From Candidatus Poribacteria bacterium (GTDB lineage: Bacteria > Poribacteria > DTPJ01 > WJIO01): a stretch of 12,805 nt of DNA. Below are positions 6,300 to 12,805 of the stretch, in pieces (position 1 is the first letter of the stretch; each line of letters opens with the position of its first letter). A model generated the notes under the pieces. It saw nothing but the letters and a program-made list of their open reading frames with translations. It was not told the origin of the DNA and ran no database searches. Made by a program: the position numbers and the translations under genes. The stretch spans positions 1 through 12,805 of the forward strand of contig WJIO01000431.1 of NCBI GenBank assembly GCA_014730235.1, written 5' to 3'.

Positions 6300-7613
6300 A
6301 TGAGAGAAGGAACAGCACAACAACAATTGAAACCCAATGAACTAGACATTGGGGAACTGAAAAAAATGACAATTGCTGAGCTAAACAGCATTGCGCGTGA
6401 GCTTGGTATAACAGGTTACAGCAGTCTTAAGAAACATGATTTAATATTCAAAATTCTGGAAGCTAAGGCTACTGGTAACGGCCTGATATTTGGAGAAGGT
6501 GTACTTGATATAAGGCCCGAAGGTTTTGGTTTTTTGCGTTCACCTGCATATAATTATCTTCAGGGGCCTGATGATATTTATGTATCTCCATCCCAGATTC
6601 GCAAATTTAATCTTCGTGTGGGTCATGTGGTTTCGGGTCAAATCCGACCTCCCAAAAAAGGCGGCCCCGGAGAAAAAGAGGAACACTACTTCGCCCTTTT
6701 ACATATTGAAGCTGTTGATTATGAAAATCCCGAAAAGGCAAAGGAGAAAATCCTTTTTGACAATCTGACACCCATATATCCTATGGACAGGATCATCCTG
6801 GAGCATAATCCCAGAGAGCTTTCCACAAGGATAATGGACCTTATAACGCCTATCGGTAAAGGTCAACGTGGACTTGTTGTTGCTCCACCATACAGCGGAA
6901 AAACTGAACTTCTGAAAAGAATAGCCCGGGGAATAACTACAAATCATCCCGAAATGATTTTGATGGTTCTTCTTATTAATGAGCGTCCAGAGGAAGTTAC
7001 TGATGTAGAAAGATTCATCGGTTCCGATGGTGAAGTTGTCAGCGCAACATTTGATGAGCCACCAGAGCGTCATATCGAAGTATCTGATATGGTAATAGAA
7101 AAAGCCAAACGACTTGTGGAATATGGATATGACGTTGTTATCCTTCTGGACAGTATAACAAGGCTTGGTAGAGCCCATAACGCTGTTGCTCCTGCCAGCG
7201 GTAGAGTATTAACCGGTGGTGTTGAATCAACCGCCTTAACCCGCCCAAGAAGATTTTTTGGCGCAGCCAGAAATATAGAGGACGGGGGCAGTTTGACTAT
7301 TATAGCCACAGCCTTAATTGATACAGGCAGTAGAATGGATGACGTTATATTCGAGGAATTCAAAGGCACAGGTAATATGGAAGTACGCCTGGACCGCTCT
7401 CTGCTGGAAAGACGAATTTTCCCCACTATTGACATAAAGACATCAAAAACCCGTCGGGAAGATTTGCTTCTTAGTGAAGATGAGATGAATAAAATCTGGC
7501 TTCTCCGTAAAGCTTTGTCCCAGGAAAACCTGCCTGAAGCTATGGAATTCCTCCTGGAACATTTATCAAAAACAAAGACTAATGAGGAATTTTTAGAGTC
7601 TATGAAGGGTTAA
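6300..7613 (+). CDS. rho: Transcription termination factor Rho
   Basis: Rho is a hexameric RNA-dependent ATPase/helicase that ends transcription of untranslated RNA. The 437-aa protein has an N-terminal Rho_N helical domain (about 14-55), the cold-shock-like primary RNA-binding domain (about 65-140, GFGFLRS and [18 protein letters not shown]), and the RecA-type motor. Visible motor elements are Walker A APPYSGKT (K201), ERPEEVTD with catalytic E228, Walker [11 protein letters not shown] (D284), the Q-loop GRVLTGGV (301-308) and the R-loop KGTGN (355-359). Two positions differ from the E. coli enzyme: APPKAGKT is APPYSGKT here, and IDERPEE is INERPEE. The start at 6300 is chosen because the next in-frame ATG (6366) would remove the beginning of Rho_N; the codons upstream run back to TAA at 6279. 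Translation initiation appears structured. rpmE follows after 73 bp. Confidence 0.97.
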   Translation: MREGTAQQQLKPNELDIGELKKMTIAELNSIARELGITGYSSLKKHDLIFKILEAKATGNGLIFGEGVLDIRPEGFGFLRSPAYNYLQGPDDIYVSPSQIRKFNLRVGHVVSGQIRPPKKGGPGEKEEHYFALLHIEAVDYENPEKAKEKILFDNLTPIYPMDRIILEHNPRELSTRIMDLITPIGKGQRGLVVAPPYSGKTELLKRIARGITTNHPEMILMVLLINERPEEVTDVERFIGSDGEVVSATFDEPPERHIEVSDMVIEKAKRLVEYGYDVVILLDSITRLGRAHNAVAPASGRVLTGGVESTALTRPRRFFGAARNIEDGGSLTIIATALIDTGSRMDDVIFEEFKGTGNMEVRLDRSLLERRIFPTIDIKTSKTRREDLLLSEDEMNKIWLLRKALSQENLPEAMEFLLEHLSKTKTNEEFLESMKG

Positions 7614-7619
7614 ATAAAG

Positions 7620-7648
7620 TGGACTTATAATCAAATTTCTCTTATAAT
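7620..7648 (+). promoter_or_regulatory. Candidate promoter for rpmE
   Basis: TGGACT (7620-7625), 17 bp, then TATAAT (7643-7648). The -10 box is perfect and the -35 box matches at 4 of 6 positions. It starts just after the rho stop, so rpmE and the genes after it may be transcribed independently of rho. Confidence 0.5.
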
Positions 7649-7686
7649 TATATTGGTAATTTTAGGTTTATCTGAAAGGAGAAAAT

Positions 7687-7914
7687 ATGAAACCCGAAAT
7701 TCATCCGAACTATAATGAAACAACAATATCATGTGCATGTGGGGCAGTTTTTAAAACCATGTCTGCAAAAGAAGATCTGAAGGTAGAAATATGCTCCCAA
7801 TGCCATCCTTTCTTTACCGGTAAGCGTAGAGCCGTCAGCTCAGCCGGTCGCGTTGAAAGGTTCAGGAAAAAATATAATCTACCTGATGATTCTGAAGAGA
7901 ATAATGAGGAATAA
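7687..7914 (+). CDS. rpmE: 50S ribosomal protein L31, zinc-binding (C+) type
   Basis: L31 is a small protein at the interface of the ribosomal subunits. This 75-aa version begins MKPEIHPNY and has the four cysteines C16, C18, C36 and C39 (CAC and CSQC) that bind zinc in the C+ form. The diagnostic [10 protein letters not shown] and [12 protein letters not shown] segments follow. Its length is normal, with a short acidic C-terminal tail (DDSEENNEE). A good ribosome binding site (AAAGGAG) lies about 6 nt upstream of the ATG. In many Firmicutes rpmE follows rho and precedes a DUF1385 gene, as here. The C+ form is the zinc-replete version; no zinc-independent paralogue is seen in the window. Confidence 0.97.
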   Translation: MKPEIHPNYNETTISCACGAVFKTMSAKEDLKVEICSQCHPFFTGKRRAVSSAGRVERFRKKYNLPDDSEENNEE

Positions 7915-7922
7915 TCCCTCCT

Positions 7923-8855
7923 ATGAACAACCCATCTTGTGCAAAGCCCAAGAACGTGGGAGGCCAGGCGGTTATTGAAGGTGTTATGATGCGGGCCCCT
8001 CGTTCTCTGGTTGTAGCCGTAAGAAAACCAAACAATGAGATTGTTGTTAAGCGCGAAAAATTAAAACCTCTAAAAGAGCGATTCCGACCTCTGGGATGGC
8101 CTGTGATACGCGGTGTCGGGGTGTTAATTGAATCCCTGGTCTGGGGAATGAGAGCACTTACATTTTCAGCCAATCAGGCTCTGGAAGAAGAAAACGATGA
8201 GAGTGATCAGGAAAAACCCAAGCAGGAAATGGGAGGACTCAGCTTAGCTTTTACTTTTATGTTGAGTATTTTGCTGGGAATTGGATTATTTGTTATTATT
8301 CCTGAAAGACTTGCAAGCCTTTTTTCTGGCATGTTTTCATCCAACGCGGAAATAATCTTTAATGTATCAGATGGATTTATCCGTCTGATTATATTTTTAC
8401 TGTATGTCTGGATAATATCCCGCAGTAAATATATTGCCAGAGTATTTGAATATCATGGCGCAGAACACAAGTCAATTCACGCTTATGAAGCCGGTGAAGA
8501 ACTCACAGAAGAGAATGTAGCCAAACACAGCCCACAACACCCGCGATGTGGTACCGCATTTTTGATGACTGTTATGTTGATGGGCATAATCGTGTTTTCC
8601 ATATTTGGTAAACCGGATTCAATTTTTGTTCGTATAGGTTCGAGGTTGTTACTAATACCATTTATCGCCGGTATTTCTTACGAAATTATCAAACTTATGT
8701 CCAAGAAACAAAACAGTAAATTTATGCGGGTTTTTATGTTTCCAGGGCTTTGGCTTCAGAAACTTACCACAAAAGAACCATCTAAAGACCAGATACAGGT
8801 AGCAATTCGATCACTACAGGAAGTCTTAACGATGGAAAAAGCAACTCAGGAATAA
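7923..8855 (+). CDS. yqhQ: DUF1385 family membrane protein (YqhQ-like)
   Basis: The function of this family is unknown. The 310-aa protein has the family hallmarks: [12 protein letters not shown] (13-24), [15 protein letters not shown] (175-189, with several conserved His and Glu) and HPRCGTAFL (206-214). Predicted hydrophobic membrane segments lie near 105-125, 150-167, 211-228 and 235-252. The His/Glu/Cys-rich loop between segments two and three could bind a metal, but that is inference. The start is 8 bp after the rpmE stop. The nearest Shine-Dalgarno-like GAGG (7906-7909) is the end of rpmE, about 13 nt away, and can pair with CCTC (7917-7920), so translation is probably coupled to rpmE. 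prfA begins 2 bp after its stop. Confidence 0.88.
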   Translation: MNNPSCAKPKNVGGQAVIEGVMMRAPRSLVVAVRKPNNEIVVKREKLKPLKERFRPLGWPVIRGVGVLIESLVWGMRALTFSANQALEEENDESDQEKPKQEMGGLSLAFTFMLSILLGIGLFVIIPERLASLFSGMFSSNAEIIFNVSDGFIRLIIFLLYVWIISRSKYIARVFEYHGAEHKSIHAYEAGEELTEENVAKHSPQHPRCGTAFLMTVMLMGIIVFSIFGKPDSIFVRIGSRLLLIPFIAGISYEIIKLMSKKQNSKFMRVFMFPGLWLQKLTTKEPSKDQIQVAIRSLQEVLTMEKATQE

Positions 8856-8857
8856 AT

Positions 8858-9922
8858 ATGTTACAAAAGCTGGAAGAGATAAAAAATAGATATTTGGAAC
8901 TGGAAAAAGCCCTTTCAGATCCCCAGATAATATCCAACAGTTCACGTTTTCAGGAATATGTCAAGGAGCATTCTGATCTTATTCCGATAGTCGAAGCTAC
9001 AAATGAATACGAACAGGTTATAAAACAGATAAAAGACACAGAAGAGCTATTGGAAACAGAAGAAGACGAGGATTTCCTGGAATTAGCAAGAGATGAATTG
9101 GATAGTCTTACCAAGAGAAAAGATGTCCTTGAACGTAATTTGCAGCTTATGCTTATTCCCAAAGACCCAAATGACGGAAAGAATGTACTGGTAGAAATAA
9201 GAGCAGGTACAGGTGGAGATGAAGCTGGTCTTTTTGCCGCAGAATTGTTCAGAATGTATACTAAATACTCAGACCAGCACAACTGGAAAACAGAAATAAT
9301 TGATTCCCATTCTACCGGTGTGGGCGGATTCAAAGAAATTATATTTGGTGTAGAGGGTAAAGATGCCTACAGACATCTTAAATATGAAAGTGGTGTCCAC
9401 AGGGTTCAGAGAGTTCCAGTAACAGAATCAGGGGGCAGGATACATACATCAGCAGTTACGGTAGCCGTTCTTCCGGAAGCTGAAGAAGTAGAAATAGAGA
9501 TAGAGCCAGAAGACCTTAGAATTGATTTTTTCCGTTCCTCAGGTCCCGGAGGCCAGAGCGTAAATACTACTGATTCTGCTGTCCGAATAACTCATATACC
9601 AACTGGAATAGTAGTCTCCTGTCAGGATGAAAAATCACAGCACAAAAACAGATCCAAGGCCATGAAAGTTCTAAGAGCAAGACTACTAGATCAAATGCAG
9701 AGAGAACAGGAAGCAGAAAGGGCCCAGGAAAGAAAAACACAGATAGGAACCGGAGACAGAAGCGAAAAGATACGCACTTATAATTTCCCCCAGAATCGTC
9801 TTACTGACCACAGGATCAACTTTTCCATCTATAAGCTGGAGGCTATTATGGAAGGTGATCTTGACGAAGTCTTTGAAGCCCTTATAACCGCAGATCAAGA
9901 CGAAATGCTAAAACAGTTGTAA
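8858..9922 (+). CDS. prfA: Peptide chain release factor 1
   Basis: RF1 recognises UAA and UAG in the ribosomal A site and triggers peptide release. The 354-aa protein has the stop-codon-reading P-x-T motif as PVT (187-189), which marks RF1 rather than RF2 (SPF), and the catalytic GGQ (231-233) inside [17 protein letters not shown]. An N-terminal acidic coiled-coil domain (about 1-100) and the [15 protein letters not shown] segment are normal for the family. It overlaps the DUF1385 unit almost directly (2-bp gap), so they are co-transcribed. PrmC, the methyltransferase for the GGQ glutamine, is often encoded next to prfA in Clostridia but is absent from both sides here. Confidence 0.98.
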   Translation: MLQKLEEIKNRYLELEKALSDPQIISNSSRFQEYVKEHSDLIPIVEATNEYEQVIKQIKDTEELLETEEDEDFLELARDELDSLTKRKDVLERNLQLMLIPKDPNDGKNVLVEIRAGTGGDEAGLFAAELFRMYTKYSDQHNWKTEIIDSHSTGVGGFKEIIFGVEGKDAYRHLKYESGVHRVQRVPVTESGGRIHTSAVTVAVLPEAEEVEIEIEPEDLRIDFFRSSGPGGQSVNTTDSAVRITHIPTGIVVSCQDEKSQHKNRSKAMKVLRARLLDQMQREQEAERAQERKTQIGTGDRSEKIRTYNFPQNRLTDHRINFSIYKLEAIMEGDLDEVFEALITADQDEMLKQL

Positions 9923-9929
9923 AAACTGG

Positions 9930-9970
9930 ATTCCTGCCTCAAGCTTTTTCAAAAAGCTTGAGGCAGGAAT
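9930..9970. repeat. Perfect 41-nt palindrome after prfA
   Basis: The arms ATTCCTGCCTCAAGCTTTTT (9930-9949) and its exact complement (9951-9970) meet at a single C. It lies 7 bp after the prfA stop. The outer ATTCCTGCC resembles the TCATTCCTGC unit of the other repeats. It could form a 17-18 bp hairpin in RNA, but no T-tract follows (AAGAATTTCC), so it is not a standard intrinsic terminator. It may be a mobile-repeat relic, a 3'-end stabiliser or a Rho-linked terminator hairpin. Confidence 0.75.
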
Positions 9971-10039
9971 AAGAATTTCCCAGGAATGGCAAATTCCTTG
10001 CAATATATTACAGTGAATCCACTTCAACATTTTGCTCTA

Positions 10040-10088
10040 ACATGAGGATAAGCTAAAAATGCAGCGGGGGCTTATCCTCATGTTTTTA
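10040..10088 (+). terminator. Probable intrinsic terminator of the rpmE-DUF1385-prfA unit
   Basis: ACATGAGGATAAGC (10040-10053) pairs perfectly over 14 bp with GCTTATCCTCATGT (10070-10083), followed by TTTTATT. The 16-nt loop (TAAAAATGCAGCGGGG) is large for a terminator. It lies 118 bp after the prfA stop and 44 bp before the next gene. Confidence 0.7.
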
Positions 10089-10131
10089 TTAACCGGTAAG
10101 TTTTTATAAAATCAAGAATCGGAGGTAATAA

Positions 10132-10335
10132 ATGTCTATAGTTGGAATGGTTTTTCTGTTTATAGCAGCAATAGTTCTCGGCCCCCTTTTGATAATATTT
10201 GGTTATCTGCACCTGAGAAGACGTTCCATAAATAAACATGAACTACAGGTAATTAGAGAAGATATAAGAAATATATATGCTGAAATAGAAGATATGAAAG
10301 AACAACTTGCGGATTTTATAATAAAAACTAACTAG
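10132..10335 (+). CDS. Small membrane protein with coiled-coil tail, PspB-like
   Basis: The 67-aa protein has one N-terminal transmembrane helix (about 4-26), a basic stop-transfer patch (LHLRRRSINK, 26-35), and a C-terminal amphipathic coiled coil (about 36-63) with mixed Glu, Arg and Ile. This matches the architecture of phage-shock protein B (PspB), a cytoplasmic-membrane protein that signals envelope stress together with PspC, but similarity is by layout and a weak resemblance in the coiled coil only. An excellent ribosome binding site (GGAGGT, 10121-10126) lies 5 nt upstream. The stop codon sits in the centre of a 16-bp palindrome. It lies 26 bp before the SMR-like gene, so an operon is likely. 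No PspA or PspC gene is in the window. Confidence 0.6.
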   Translation: MSIVGMVFLFIAAIVLGPLLIIFGYLHLRRRSINKHELQVIREDIRNIYAEIEDMKEQLADFIIKTN

Positions 10336-10341
10336 TTAGTT
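10326..10341. repeat. 16-bp perfect palindrome AACTAACTAGTTAGTT
   Basis: It is centred on the TAG stop codon of the PspB-like gene (10333-10335). It may be an operator for the downstream gene or a chance palindrome. Confidence 0.35.
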
Positions 10342-10361
10342 AATTAAAGAAAGAGACAGAA

Positions 10362-10730
10362 TTGAAGGACATGCTTCTTATAATCCTCAGCGTATCCCTT
10401 GCATCGGTAGCACAAATGTTGTTAAAGCTGGGGATGATGAAAGTTGGTAAAGTCTCCTCCCTTTCCAGTGCGCCATCCATGCTCATAAGCGCGCTTATTA
10501 ACCCCCTTGTAATATCAGGTTTAGCCGTATTTGGCGTCAGTGCGCTTTCGTGGCTGGTTGTTTTATCCCGGGTTAAACTAAGTATTGCTTATCCTATGGT
10601 AAGTCTGGGATACGTGGCTGTTGTATTATTTTCCTGGCTTATATTCAAAGAAACTATAAGACCGGTTACCATTATTGGGTGTATATTTGTCGGGATTGGG
10701 GTTTTCCTTATATCCAGAGGTATAAATTAA
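10362..10730 (+). CDS. Small four-helix membrane protein of the SMR/EamA (DMT) group
   Basis: The 122-aa protein has four hydrophobic segments (about 3-24, 43-66, 74-95 and 100-118) and the typical segment LSRVKLSIAYPMVSLGYVAV (68-87) and FSWLIFKETI (90-99) of small multidrug-resistance-like and EamA-type half transporters. The membrane-embedded glutamate of EmrE (E14) appears to be replaced by glutamine (ASVAQMLLK, Q18). It is therefore more likely related to the ArnE/ArnF or EamA-like lipid/sugar flippase branch than to proton-coupled drug export. It probably works as a dimer or heterodimer. The start is TTG at 10362, supported by a weak AAAGAGA; ATG at 10371 is an alternative with a poor one-base spacing to AAGGA. 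It precedes the TM2-like gene by 14 bp. Confidence 0.75.
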   Translation: MKDMLLIILSVSLASVAQMLLKLGMMKVGKVSSLSSAPSMLISALINPLVISGLAVFGVSALSWLVVLSRVKLSIAYPMVSLGYVAVVLFSWLIFKETIRPVTIIGCIFVGIGVFLISRGIN

Positions 10731-10744
10731 ATAAAGGTAATCGG

Positions 10745-11098
10745 ATGAAAAATAACTCTCCTCGGAAACCAAAAAATCCATTTTTCGCGGCTTTCCTGTC
10801 TATTATAATTTGTGGTCTTGGTCAAATATACCTTCGGAGATACCAGAAGGGTGTTATATTTATATTCAGTTTTATTTGTGCCATTGCCATAATATGGTTT
10901 GCTGTTCAGGAGACTGAAATTAAGCTAATAGGTTGGGGTGAAAAGCAGCTAATTTTTGATCCCGCCAAAAGAGAAATAACAATTCGCAATTATACATACA
11001 AAGTCACTGATATAATGAAATTTACCGGCATAACACAGCTTGCCTTTACATGGATATTCAGTATAATTGACGCATGGGAAGAAGGCAGAAAAAAATAG
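10745..11098 (+). CDS. TM2-domain-like small membrane protein
   Basis: This 117-aa protein of unknown function has two N-terminal membrane segments (about 12-30 and 36-54) around GLGQIYLRRYQKG, which resembles the G-x-G-x-x-x-x-Y-L-G-R turn of TM2-type domains. An extra-membrane stretch of about 40 residues (ETEIKLIGWGEKQLIFDPAK and following) comes next, then a third hydrophobic segment ending in WIFSIIDAWEEGRKK (103-117). The frame is open further upstream to 10679, but the ATG at 10745 is preferred because AAAGG (10733-10737) lies 7 nt upstream and the domain begins there; the upstream extension would overlap the SMR-like gene. It is the last gene of the three-gene + strand unit, and its stop sits within a palindromic terminator. 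Confidence 0.65.
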   Translation: MKNNSPRKPKNPFFAAFLSIIICGLGQIYLRRYQKGVIFIFSFICAIAIIWFAVQETEIKLIGWGEKQLIFDPAKREITIRNYTYKVTDIMKFTGITQLAFTWIFSIIDAWEEGRKK

Positions 11099-11125
11099 CT
11101 GCTAGTCATATGACTAGCAGCTATT
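11089..11125 (-). terminator. Intrinsic terminator of htrA (minus strand)
   Basis: Perfect 16-bp arms at 11094-11109 and 11110-11125 (core TAGTCATATGACTA) are followed, on the minus strand, by T7 (the A run at 11089-11095). It overlaps the final codons of the + strand TM2-like gene. Confidence 0.8.
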
Positions 11126-11132
11126 GGATTAT

Positions 11133-11165
11133 AGAATAATCAGATCTGATTATTCTTTATTTTCT
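11133..11165 (+). terminator. Intrinsic terminator of the three small membrane genes (+ strand)
   Basis: Perfect 12-bp arms AGAATAATCAGA (11133-11144) and TCTGATTATTCT (11145-11156) are followed by TTATTTTCTTCC. The hairpin overlaps the htrA stop codon, so the two convergent units each end inside the other's boundary. Confidence 0.65.
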
Positions 11166-12646
11166 TCCTTTTTTATTACAACATACCATGTTCTGCCGTT
11201 TGCACGACGCAGTCTGATCATAACACTTTTCTGGTCTTTTGTTTCTTCAATTGCCTTGTTATAATCATCCATACTTTTAATTTCCGTACCTTCTATTTCC
11301 TGGATTAAGTCCCGTCGTCTTGGAGGATCTTCCACTTTTGCCGCTGGACCATCGGGATCTATAGATGTAATAACTACACCATATTCGTCTTCATAACCCA
11401 GTCCACGAGCGAGTTCATCAGTAAGTTCCTGAACTGATAAACCCAACCATTCTTCGGTTTCAGGGGTGACATCAGTACCTTCAGTCAGCAATTCATCGGT
11501 TCTTTCACCAAGTTTAACCCTGAAACTCTTTTCATCCCCATCACGAATGACTACAACACCGACTTTGTCACCAGGATCAGCCGCAGCAACCAGCCGCTTT
11601 AAATGAGCGCTGTCAATCACTTCCTGATCGTCGAATTCAATGATCAGATCTCCGGCTTCTATACCTGCTTTCTCAGCAGGACCGTCTTCACCAACAAGAG
11701 AAGCTACCAGAACGCCTTGTGGGTCATCCAATCCATATTTTTCGGCTATATCCATTGTAACTTCCTGGAGTTGTATACCAAGCCATCCCCGAACTACTTT
11801 ACCTGTTTCTATCAATTGATCTTTGATGTTTAGGGCCATATTTATTGGAATTGCAAAGCCAATTCCAATATTACCTGGTATTCCTGAAGCTGTTGCAATG
11901 GCAGTATTTATACCGATCACTTCCCCTTTGATGTTTACTAAAGGGCCTCCACTGTTACCCGGATTAATAGAAGCATCGGTTTGTATGAAATCTTCGTATG
12001 TAGCAAGGCCTACGTTGGATCTGCCAGTAGCACTTATGATACCTGCTGTTACGGTATGACTTAATCTGAGTGGATTGCCAATAGCAAGAACCCATTGACC
12101 TACCTGAAGGTCATCAGACCTACCTAATTTAGCAGCAGGCAGGCCTTCTGCATCAATTTTTATAACAGCGACATCAGTTTCTTTGTCTTTACCTACCACT
12201 TCTGCGCTGTATTCGTGTTTATCCTGAAGACTTACTTTAATCTGTTCTGCATTTTCCACAACATGGTTATTAGTTAAAATATATCCATCAGAGCTTATTA
12301 TAACGCCAGACCCCAGACTTCGCCTTCGCCGCTGGCTTGGTTCTCGAGGTCTCCTGGGTTCATCAGGAAAGAATCTTCTGAAAAAATCATCATCAAAGAG
12401 ATCCCAGAATGGCTCTCTCCGGGTACTAACACGGGATGTTGTACTTATATTTACTACTGATGGTTTTACTTCTTTTGCTACCTTAATAAATGCTGCACTC
12501 AAAGATTCTGCGCTGGCTATTTCTGTGTCTGCAAGAGCTTCACCAGACGATATACCACCTGATTCTATATTTAAGAGAACTCCAAGAGTCAGCAATAATA
12601 CAAAACTAAAAGATGCTATAGAGATTATCAATCTCTTTTTGTACAT
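11150..12646 (-). CDS. htrA: HtrA/DegP-type membrane-anchored serine protease with two PDZ domains
   Basis: This is an envelope quality-control protease degrading misfolded or damaged extracytoplasmic proteins. The 498-aa protein starts with a basic patch and a hydrophobic helix (about 5-26) that acts as an uncleaved anchor or signal. The trypsin-like domain (about 52-285) has catalytic H128 (LTNNHVVENAE), D158 (DKETDVAVIKID) and S232 (NPGNSGGPLV). PDZ1 (about 286-375, RGWLGIQLQEV) and PDZ2 (about 403-490, EEWLGLSVQEL) follow. Bacillus-type HtrAs usually have one PDZ; two PDZ domains are typical of DegP/DegQ. An unusual insertion before the protease core (80-110) is rich in aromatics, acids, then Arg/Pro (FFRRFFPDEPRRPREPSQRR). 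The ribosome binding site AAAGGAGG (12655-12662, minus strand) is 8 nt from the ATG. It is a single-gene unit with its own terminator. Confidence 0.96.
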   Translation of the reverse strand: MYKKRLIISIASFSFVLLLTLGVLLNIESGGISSGEALADTEIASAESLSAAFIKVAKEVKPSVVNISTTSRVSTRREPFWDLFDDDFFRRFFPDEPRRPREPSQRRRRSLGSGVIISSDGYILTNNHVVENAEQIKVSLQDKHEYSAEVVGKDKETDVAVIKIDAEGLPAAKLGRSDDLQVGQWVLAIGNPLRLSHTVTAGIISATGRSNVGLATYEDFIQTDASINPGNSGGPLVNIKGEVIGINTAIATASGIPGNIGIGFAIPINMALNIKDQLIETGKVVRGWLGIQLQEVTMDIAEKYGLDDPQGVLVASLVGEDGPAEKAGIEAGDLIIEFDDQEVIDSAHLKRLVAAADPGDKVGVVVIRDGDEKSFRVKLGERTDELLTEGTDVTPETEEWLGLSVQELTDELARGLGYEDEYGVVITSIDPDGPAAKVEDPPRRRDLIQEIEGTEIKSMDDYNKAIEETKDQKSVMIRLRRANGRTWYVVIKKEENKE

Positions 12647-12708
12647 TGAAAGTGCCTCCTTTCAAAGAGAGATATATACACCAAAATTAGAAGAAAGTTC
12701 CCAAAAAA

Positions 12709-12737
12709 AAGATAATACTTTTATCTATATATTTCAA
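12709..12737 (-). promoter_or_regulatory. Candidate htrA promoter
   Basis: On the minus strand TTGAAA (12732-12737) and TATCTT (12709-12714) are 17 bp apart, a fair sigma-70-like match. The rest of 12738-12805 is A/T-rich and contains nothing else that I can support. Confidence 0.35.
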
Positions 12738-12805
12738 GTATGAAATGGGAATTTTAATATAAAAATTGCACAACCACAATATAAAACATAAATATGGGAG
12801 TTAAA

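Noticed and set aside
6699-7178. A 159-codon open frame on the minus strand inside rho
   Set aside because: It lies antisense to strongly conserved rho codons, has no family resemblance and is a shadow of the real gene.
7906-7920. GAGG/CCTC hairpin across the rpmE stop as a translational switch for the DUF1385 gene
   Set aside because: Only 4-5 base pairs, so stability is doubtful; simple translational coupling explains the arrangement.
10679-10744. Upstream extension of the TM2-like gene to an ATG at 10679
   Set aside because: It overlaps the end of the SMR-like gene and lacks a ribosome binding site, while ATG 10745 has AAAGG at good spacing and begins the domain.
12695-12702. GGGAACTT on the minus strand upstream of htrA as a sigma-E/ECF -35 element
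   Set aside because: No matching -10 element at the usual spacing, and sigma-E consensus is not expected in this lineage; a sigma-70-like pair nearby is a better match.
1-12805. CRISPR array, prophage, transposase or defence genes
   Set aside because: No regularly spaced direct repeats, no integrase or transposase motifs and no defence-related domains were seen; the repeats found are inverted and irregular.

Overview
The window looks like chromosomal housekeeping DNA from a low-GC, probably Clostridia-like (Bacillota) bacterium. The evidence is strong AGGAGG-type ribosome binding sites, a GNAT-polA-coaE cluster, and the order rho-rpmE-DUF1385-prfA, which is a familiar Clostridia arrangement. 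The assignment is an inference from gene order and composition; no rRNA or tRNA is present to settle it.

Left block (1-5492, all + strand): the 3' part of ispG (MEP isoprenoid pathway), a 170-bp gap filled largely by a palindromic repeat element, then a tight cluster of an Eis-like GNAT acetyltransferase, DNA polymerase I (polA, with an intact proofreading site) and dephospho-CoA kinase (coaE).

Central gap (5493-6299, about 800 bp without an ordinary gene): this is the least ordinary part. It starts with a near-consensus sigma-70 promoter whose -35 box contains the coaE stop codon. A potentially structured, apparently non-coding stretch follows, then a cluster of inverted repeats carrying a TGTCATTC(C)TGC unit. 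The last part is a complex rho leader: a 17-nt palindrome, a 12-bp stem, a 24-codon upstream ORF with its own ribosome binding site, and a 9-bp hairpin lying between the rho Shine-Dalgarno sequence and its ATG.

Middle block (6300-9922, +): transcription terminator Rho, ribosomal protein L31 (zinc-binding form), a DUF1385/YqhQ-type membrane protein, and peptide chain release factor 1. This is a transcription termination and translation set. prmC, which often sits next to prfA, is not here. A perfect 41-nt palindrome and then a probable intrinsic terminator close the block.

Right block: three small membrane-protein genes on + (PspB-like 67 aa, SMR/EamA-like 122 aa, TM2-like 117 aa) converge on a minus-strand htrA/degP gene encoding a membrane-anchored two-PDZ serine protease. 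Two adjacent palindromic terminators separate the convergent units. The pairing of small envelope proteins with HtrA suggests an envelope-related neighbourhood, but this is only suggestive.

I found no CRISPR array, prophage, transposase or obvious defence system. The most promising candidates for something undescribed are the rho leader (upstream ORF plus a hairpin that could bridge the SD-to-start gap), the promoter-driven non-coding transcript after coaE, and the palindromic repeat family.
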